DNA of 64,000 bases, from positions 62,001 through 126,000 of the forward strand of contig NZ_JBHLTP010000002.1 of NCBI RefSeq assembly GCF_042434395.1, in the 5' to 3' direction. Each line of letters starts with the position of its first letter. Position 1 is the stretch's first letter. Shown in pieces: positions 59,756 through 64,000 of the stretch. This DNA is from Pontibacillus salicampi (GTDB lineage: Bacteria > Bacillota > Bacilli > Bacillales > BH030062). The notes below the pieces were generated by a model that saw only the letters and a program-made list of their open reading frames with translations, made no database searches and had not been told where the DNA came from. A program made the position numbers and the translations under genes.

Positions 59756-61477
59756 TTGTTTGAAAAACGAACTGGAGAATTATTGATTGATGTATTACTA
59801 GAATGGGGGATTAATCACATTTATGGTATGCCTGGTGACTCTATAAATGAGCTAATGAGTGACCTCCGCAAAAGGGAAGCAGACATACCCTTCTATCAAG
59901 TTCGTCACGAAGAAGTTGGTGCATTATCGGCAGCTGCCTACGCGAAGCTAACCGGAAATGTAGGAGCGTGCTTGTCCATTGGGGGTCCTGGTGCTATTCA
60001 CTTATTAAACGGACTATATGATGCTAAAGGAGATAAAGCACCCGTAATAGCACTAGTTGGTCAAGTGCCTAGTGAAGAAGTTGGTACTGGAGCCTTTCAA
60101 GAAGTCAATTTAGAGCGGATGTTTGATGGAGTGGCGGTCTATAATAGACGAGTACAAAGTGCAGAACAATTACCAGATCTCGTAAATCAAGCAATCCGAT
60201 CTGCATACGTAAATAAGGGTCCAGCAGTGTTAATCATTCCCGATGATTTATCTGCAGTAAAACAAAAATCCAAACCAGCATTGACCTCCTCCACCTTAGG
60301 GGAAGCGGATATATTTCCTTCACACGATACATTAACAGAAGCACGAGAAGCGATACAACAAGCCGAAAAGCCGGTTATATTAGCTGGAAAGGGCGCTGCT
60401 CATGCATCAGAAGAACTATTAGCCTTTGCAGAAAATATTCAAGCGCCTATAGTGCTTTCGTTGCTAGCTAAAGGGATTATACCTGATAATCATCCTTATA
60501 ATCTCGGTCAGCATGGACAAATAGGTACAAAGCCAGCGTATCATGCTGTTAAAGAAACAGATTTGTTAATACTAATAGGGACTTCCTTTCCTTACCGTGA
60601 TTTTCTGCCTGATCAAACGAAGGCCATTCAAATAGATAGAGATCCCAATAGAATTGGAAATCATTACCCGGTGGATATCGGCTTAGCTGGGGATAGTGCT
60701 AAAACATTGCAGTGGCTCGCTGCAAACGTTAGAAAACTGGAAAATCATAGCCACCTGGAAAAATATCAACAGCAAATGCAGGAATGGCGTGTGGGTGTGC
60801 AAATGCAGAAAAGAGAAACCACTAACCCGCTTGTAGCACCACAGGTTATGCATGCATTGGAGAAGGTGATGAGCGAGGATGCTATTGTGTCCAGTGATGT
60901 TGGTAATGTGACAGTATGGATGACAAGATTCCTACCGCTCGTACATCAAAGAATGGTCATATCAGGCTGGTTGGCTACTATGGGGTGTGGGCTTCCTGGG
61001 GCTATTGCTGGTCAAATTGCTTATCCAGATAAGCAGGTAATTGCTATATGTGGGGACGGTGGCTTCTCCATGGTAATGCAGGATTTTGCTACGGCAGTAA
61101 AATATACATTACCTATAAAAGTAGTCGTGCTTAATAACAGCAAAATAGGTATGATCCAGTACGAACAAGAAGCAATGGGCCATCAGCATTACGCTACTGA
61201 ATTAGGGGAGATGGATTTTGCTTCATTTGCTGAAAGCTGCGGAGGAGAGGGATATCGTGTCAGTCAATATGAAGACTTACATGCTGCAATGCAGAAAGCA
61301 TTTTTGTCTAATAAGCCAGCTATTATTGATGTATGCATTGATGACCAGGCTCCGTTACCAGGTAAAATTGGCTATCAGCAAGCATTACAATACAGTAAGT
61401 TTCTAGCTAAGGAATTTTTTGAGAAGGGTAAAATAGAACCGCCTCCAATTAGAAAAGCATGGAAGCGACTAACTTAA
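59756..61477 (+). CDS. Thiamine-diphosphate-dependent pyruvate oxidase, YdaP-like
   Basis: 573 residues from TTG after GAAAGGATGACGAGCC. It has the three-domain acetolactate synthase/pyruvate oxidase layout: an N-terminal PYR domain (HIYGMPGDSINELM, RHEEVGALSAAAYAKLTG, GPGAIHLLNGLYDAK), a central FAD-type domain and a C-terminal PP domain with the ThDP motif GDGGFSMVMQDF followed by NNSKIGMI. B. subtilis YdaP is similar in length and order. It makes acetyl phosphate or acetate from pyruvate under stress. A FAD requirement is likely but not provable here. Confidence 0.85.
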   Translation: MFEKRTGELLIDVLLEWGINHIYGMPGDSINELMSDLRKREADIPFYQVRHEEVGALSAAAYAKLTGNVGACLSIGGPGAIHLLNGLYDAKGDKAPVIALVGQVPSEEVGTGAFQEVNLERMFDGVAVYNRRVQSAEQLPDLVNQAIRSAYVNKGPAVLIIPDDLSAVKQKSKPALTSSTLGEADIFPSHDTLTEAREAIQQAEKPVILAGKGAAHASEELLAFAENIQAPIVLSLLAKGIIPDNHPYNLGQHGQIGTKPAYHAVKETDLLILIGTSFPYRDFLPDQTKAIQIDRDPNRIGNHYPVDIGLAGDSAKTLQWLAANVRKLENHSHLEKYQQQMQEWRVGVQMQKRETTNPLVAPQVMHALEKVMSEDAIVSSDVGNVTVWMTRFLPLVHQRMVISGWLATMGCGLPGAIAGQIAYPDKQVIAICGDGGFSMVMQDFATAVKYTLPIKVVVLNNSKIGMIQYEQEAMGHQHYATELGEMDFASFAESCGGEGYRVSQYEDLHAAMQKAFLSNKPAIIDVCIDDQAPLPGKIGYQQALQYSKFLAKEFFEKGKIEPPPIRKAWKRLT

Positions 61478-61485
61478 TACAAACA

Positions 61486-61517
61486 AAAAGCCCCGGTTTA
61501 ATAGAACCGGGGCTTCT
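61486..61517. terminator. Bidirectional terminator between the pyruvate oxidase gene and rnjA
   Basis: AAGCCCCGGTT and AACCGGGGCTT form an 11-bp stem with a 6-nt loop and A/T runs on both sides. Confidence 0.85.
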
Positions 61518-61573
61518 GTCGTATAAGAAAGGCATTGTACTTATTAAGAGGTTGGCAAACGTCCTATGGAGAG

Positions 61574-63241
61574 TTATACCTCCATAATGATCGGTAAAAT
61601 CATAGGTTTGCGTTTTGTTTTCTCGTAAAGGAATGGGGCAATTGTGTCTGTGATTTCATTCTTAATCTCAGACCACTGAGTTGTACGTCGCTCCATTACC
61701 TTATCTAGATGCTTCGAAACTAGTTTTTGCGCTTCATTTATGAGGTCTTCTGATTCGCGCATATATACGAACCCACGGGAAATGATATCGGGTCCTGAAG
61801 AAATCTGGAATTCCTTCATGTTAATGCTCACAACGACAATGACCAAGCCTTCTTCAGAAAGGATTCGGCGATCTCGTAAAACAATATTACCAATATCACC
61901 AATTCCATTACCGTCCACATAGATGGAGCCGGAAGGAATCTTACCTGCTATCATTGCGTTATCCTTGCCTAGTGCAAGTACATCACCATTGTCCATAATA
62001 AAGCAATTGCTAGGATCCATCTCGATATCCTGTGCTAGCTTGGTGTGCATTTTCAACATCCGGTATTCACCATGAATCGGCATGAAGAACTTCGGCTTCA
62101 TTAACCGTAGCATGAGCTTCTGTTCCTGCTGTCCACCGTGACCGGAGGTATGAATATCGTTTAAGGAACCATGAATAACTTCAGCACCTGCACGGTATAG
62201 CATGTTAATCACACGACTCACGCTTACTGTATTACCTGGGATTGGGGAAGAAGAAAATACAACCGTATCTCCAGGAATAATTTGAATCTGACGGTGAGTA
62301 CCATTTGCAATACGGGAAAGGGCGGCCATCGGCTCCCCTTGTGATCCAGTGCAAAGAATAGTTACTTCATGACTCGGTAGACGATTGATTTGACTATGGT
62401 CGATAAATGTATCTTTCGGTGCTCGAATATAGCCAAGCTCAATCCCGATATTAATAGATGCTTCCATACTGCGGCCAAATACTGCTACTTTTCTGTTGTG
62501 CTGAACAGATGCTTCCACTACTTGCTGAAGTCTGTGTATGTTGGAAGCGAAAGTGGCGAAAATAAGACGCCCTTTAACTTTACTGAAAATATCATCAATA
62601 CTTTGTCCAACTTTACGTTCAGACATCGTAAATTCTGGCACTTCACTATTGGTGCTGTCGGATAGAAGGCATAATACTCCTTCTTTGCCGATTTCAGCCA
62701 TTTTGGTTAAGTTTGCAGGTTCACCAACTGGGGTGAAGTCAAACTTAAAGTCTCCAGTGTGTACAACATTTCCTGGAGGTGTTTTTACTACAATGCCCAA
62801 GGAGTCAGGAATACTGTGCGTAGTACGGAAGAAAGTCACAGATGTTTTACGGAATTTGATAACGTCGTCTTCTTGAACCGTATGAAGTTTCGCATTTCGT
62901 AAAAGCCCGTGTTCTTCCAGTTTATTTTTAATAAGTCCGATCGCTAATTTACCCCCATAAATAGGGATGTTTAATTCTCTCAACAAGAATGGGATACCGC
63001 CGATATGGTCCTCATGCCCGTGAGTTACAAATAGTCCTTTAATCTTATCCTGGTTTTGAACTAGGTAAGTGTAATCAGGAATCACATAGTCAATACCAAG
63101 CAGTTCATCGTCTGGGAATTTAATCCCCGCGTCGATGAGGACGATTTCATCCTGGAATTGTACTCCGTATGTGTTCTTTCCGATTTCACCAAGACCACCT
63201 AGTGCAAAAACAGCGGTTTGGTCGTTTTTAACAAATTTCAT
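61574..63241 (-). CDS. rnjA: Ribonuclease J1
   Basis: 555 residues. Beta-CASP metallo-beta-lactamase RNase with HxHxDH motif THGHEDHIGGIPF (residues about 72-84), the HTGDF block, the beta-CASP insertion and a C-terminal domain. It is the essential 5'-3' exonuclease and endonuclease of Firmicutes mRNA decay. It lies three bases after rpoY, the same order as B. subtilis ykzG-ykqC, so both are co-transcribed. Confidence 0.97.
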   Translation of the reverse strand: MKFVKNDQTAVFALGGLGEIGKNTYGVQFQDEIVLIDAGIKFPDDELLGIDYVIPDYTYLVQNQDKIKGLFVTHGHEDHIGGIPFLLRELNIPIYGGKLAIGLIKNKLEEHGLLRNAKLHTVQEDDVIKFRKTSVTFFRTTHSIPDSLGIVVKTPPGNVVHTGDFKFDFTPVGEPANLTKMAEIGKEGVLCLLSDSTNSEVPEFTMSERKVGQSIDDIFSKVKGRLIFATFASNIHRLQQVVEASVQHNRKVAVFGRSMEASINIGIELGYIRAPKDTFIDHSQINRLPSHEVTILCTGSQGEPMAALSRIANGTHRQIQIIPGDTVVFSSSPIPGNTVSVSRVINMLYRAGAEVIHGSLNDIHTSGHGGQQEQKLMLRLMKPKFFMPIHGEYRMLKMHTKLAQDIEMDPSNCFIMDNGDVLALGKDNAMIAGKIPSGSIYVDGNGIGDIGNIVLRDRRILSEEGLVIVVVSINMKEFQISSGPDIISRGFVYMRESEDLINEAQKLVSKHLDKVMERRTTQWSEIKNEITDTIAPFLYEKTKRKPMILPIIMEV

Positions 63242-63244
63242 GGA

Positions 63245-63454
63245 CTATAGATTCTCCACTTTGAAGTCTTCGGATTGCTGCTCATAAGCTAAATGATCCT
63301 CATCCAAAGCTTGAATATATTCAATATTTAATTTGCGATCGGCTAGTTTGGTACGTACTTCACGTTCTGTTTCAGCATCCACATAAGTGCATGTAGTGCG
63401 TTCACGTACTGGTGCTTCCTTAGACTCCTCCTGATAGAGTACTTTATAAATCAT
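63245..63454 (-). CDS. rpoY: RNA polymerase epsilon subunit RpoY
   Basis: 69 residues: MIYKVLYQEESKEAPVRERT then YVDAETEREVRTKLADRKLNIEYIQALDEDHLAYEQQS. It matches the B. subtilis epsilon subunit (YkzG). ATG at 63454 follows GGAGAGATCGAATT; the longer frame from 63550 has no ribosome binding site. It binds RNA polymerase core and is always paired with rnjA. Confidence 0.95.
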   Translation of the reverse strand: MIYKVLYQEESKEAPVRERTTCTYVDAETEREVRTKLADRKLNIEYIQALDEDHLAYEQQSEDFKVENL

Positions 63455-63507
63455 AATTCGATCTCTCCTAACATCCTGGTTATTTCCGTATTCTTGTCCT
63501 TGTTCCA

Positions 63508-63537
63508 ATGATAGCACGTTTTGGCTTTGTATGGTAA
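63508..63537 (-). promoter_or_regulatory. Likely promoter of rpoY-rnjA
   Basis: On the minus strand TTACCA (63532-63537), 18 bp and TATCAT (63508-63513) are a fair housekeeping match, about 55 bases upstream of the rpoY start. Confidence 0.45.
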
Positions 63538-63594
63538 TGATATAATGCACATCAAGAGAAGGTTAAAGTTGAAACGAATTTACTTTAAGATATG

Positions 63595-63666
63595 TTAAGC
63601 TAGCAATTTGCGACTCATTATGTCTTTCAAACGCTTCTTAAGCTTTTCCTTCAAACGTTTTAACAT
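63595..63666 (-). CDS. Possible 23-residue cationic amphipathic peptide
   Basis: A minus-strand 24-codon frame that starts MLKRLKEKLKKRLKD and ends MSRKLLA. Leucines recur every three to four positions, so a helix would have one hydrophobic and one strongly basic face, as in small membrane-active or phenol-soluble-modulin-like peptides. The ribosome binding site AAAGGGG is about 12 bases upstream, rather far. A possible TATACT -10 lies farther upstream on the same strand. It is interesting but unproven. Confidence 0.35.
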   Translation of the reverse strand: MLKRLKEKLKKRLKDIMSRKLLA

Positions 63667-64000
63667 TATATCATACAACCCCTTTCCTTATACGAAGAAA
63701 AGCTGTATAAAAAAAACGTTCTGCCGATCATTTCCCTCTTACTACTAGTATAGTATCTTTTCCTATAGAATTGAATAGTCAGGTAGTAGAGAATTTTAAA
63801 TTCTTTATTTTTACAACCTGTTTAAACTGGACTAAAGGAAGTACAAAACCCGTGCCTTTGGGCATCTTACCCATTATTATGCTCATGTTTCCTGAATAGC
63901 TTACATATAATTTATTTTTTCTATTATGATATTTATTTCAACTATTCGGTTCTGGAGTAATCCCTTCCATAAAAATTCAGTAAAATGAAGAGCTTTGCTA
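63667..64000. other. Window end, no confident gene
   Basis: A minus-strand TATACT with a 17-bp spacer and TTCAAT (near 63750-63785) may drive the peptide ORF at 63595. A 35-codon minus-strand frame in the last 200 bases has a poorly spaced ribosome binding site and no recognisable product. Nothing else was found. Confidence 0.3.

Noticed and set aside
1..64000. CRISPR arrays, tRNA/rRNA genes, prophage or toxin-antitoxin modules
   Set aside because: No regularly spaced repeats, cloverleaf-type sequences, rRNA motifs or phage structural genes were noticed on reading.

Overview
The window reads as a chromosomal segment of a low-GC, endospore-forming member of the Bacillaceae. The evidence is AAGGAGG-type ribosome binding sites, frequent TTG and GTG starts, sporulation-type small proteins (YjcZ, YrzI-like, Spo0E-like, a Gly/Pro/Tyr-rich coat-like protein), quinol-type aa3 and bd oxidases, and gene order that follows the Bacillus subtilis cheV-patA / ykyB-ykuE-ykuF / ykuI-ykuL / dapH-dapL-ykuS-ykuT-ykuU-ykuV / rnjA-rpoY neighbourhood. 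A C30-type carotenoid cluster suggests a pigmented, perhaps halotolerant relative (Halobacillus/Pontibacillus-like); that genus guess is inference. No rRNA, tRNA, CRISPR array or prophage was seen.

Layout. 1-3150: a structured leader with terminator, YrzI-like peptides, then moeA-moaA. 3200-8160: a YwpF-like gene, an arylamine N-acetyltransferase, a KtrB potassium channel subunit and a PAS-GGDEF-EAL protein. 8247-16600: a YjcZ peptide, then two convergent carotenoid operons. The plus-strand operon has two CrtI/CrtN-type desaturases and crtM. The minus-strand operon has a CruF-like membrane protein, an acyltransferase, a glycosyltransferase and a CrtP-like oxidase. 16675-27040: an orphan 174-residue protein, TauE/SafE and DoxX proteins, a zinc-ribbon/protease pair, a DUF1659-DUF2922-YvrJ micro-cluster, signal peptidase, PilZ, ATP-grasp and Spo0E-like genes, a decayed IS1182-type element, patA and an FbpB-like peptide. 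27388-40180: patatin, AlkD-like, CheV, ykyB, a SCO protein, ykuE, fadH, hemolysin III, a secreted protein with a two-component system, and ykuI. 40391-47444: ykuL, dapH, dapL, ykuS, a CNNM-type protein, ykuT, ykuU and ykuV. 47668-58573: a heterodimeric ABC exporter, qoxABCD and cydAB. 58761-63666: ktrC, pyruvate oxidase, rnjA, rpoY and a tiny cationic peptide ORF.

How the genes fit together. patA, dapH and dapL supply three steps of the acetylated diaminopimelate/lysine route. qox and cyd give a branched quinol-oxidase chain. Tandem TGTGA-N6-TCACA operators sit before cydA, and a perfect copy sits before doxX, suggesting one oxygen- or redox-responsive regulator (Fnr or Rex). KtrB and KtrC lie 54 kb apart but can form one K+ uptake system. 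A GGDEF-EAL protein, a YkuI-type EAL protein and a PilZ protein point to cyclic di-GMP signalling.

The least ordinary features are a 513-bp miniature IS1182 derivative that split a transcription terminator and left a 23-bp terminator hairpin on each side, the shared TGTGA-N6-TCACA operators, a membrane-anchored HtrA-type protease with no PDZ domain paired with a zinc-ribbon/TPR-like membrane protein, and a 23-residue amphipathic peptide upstream of rpoY-rnjA. I found no clear-cut novel defence or biosynthetic system.
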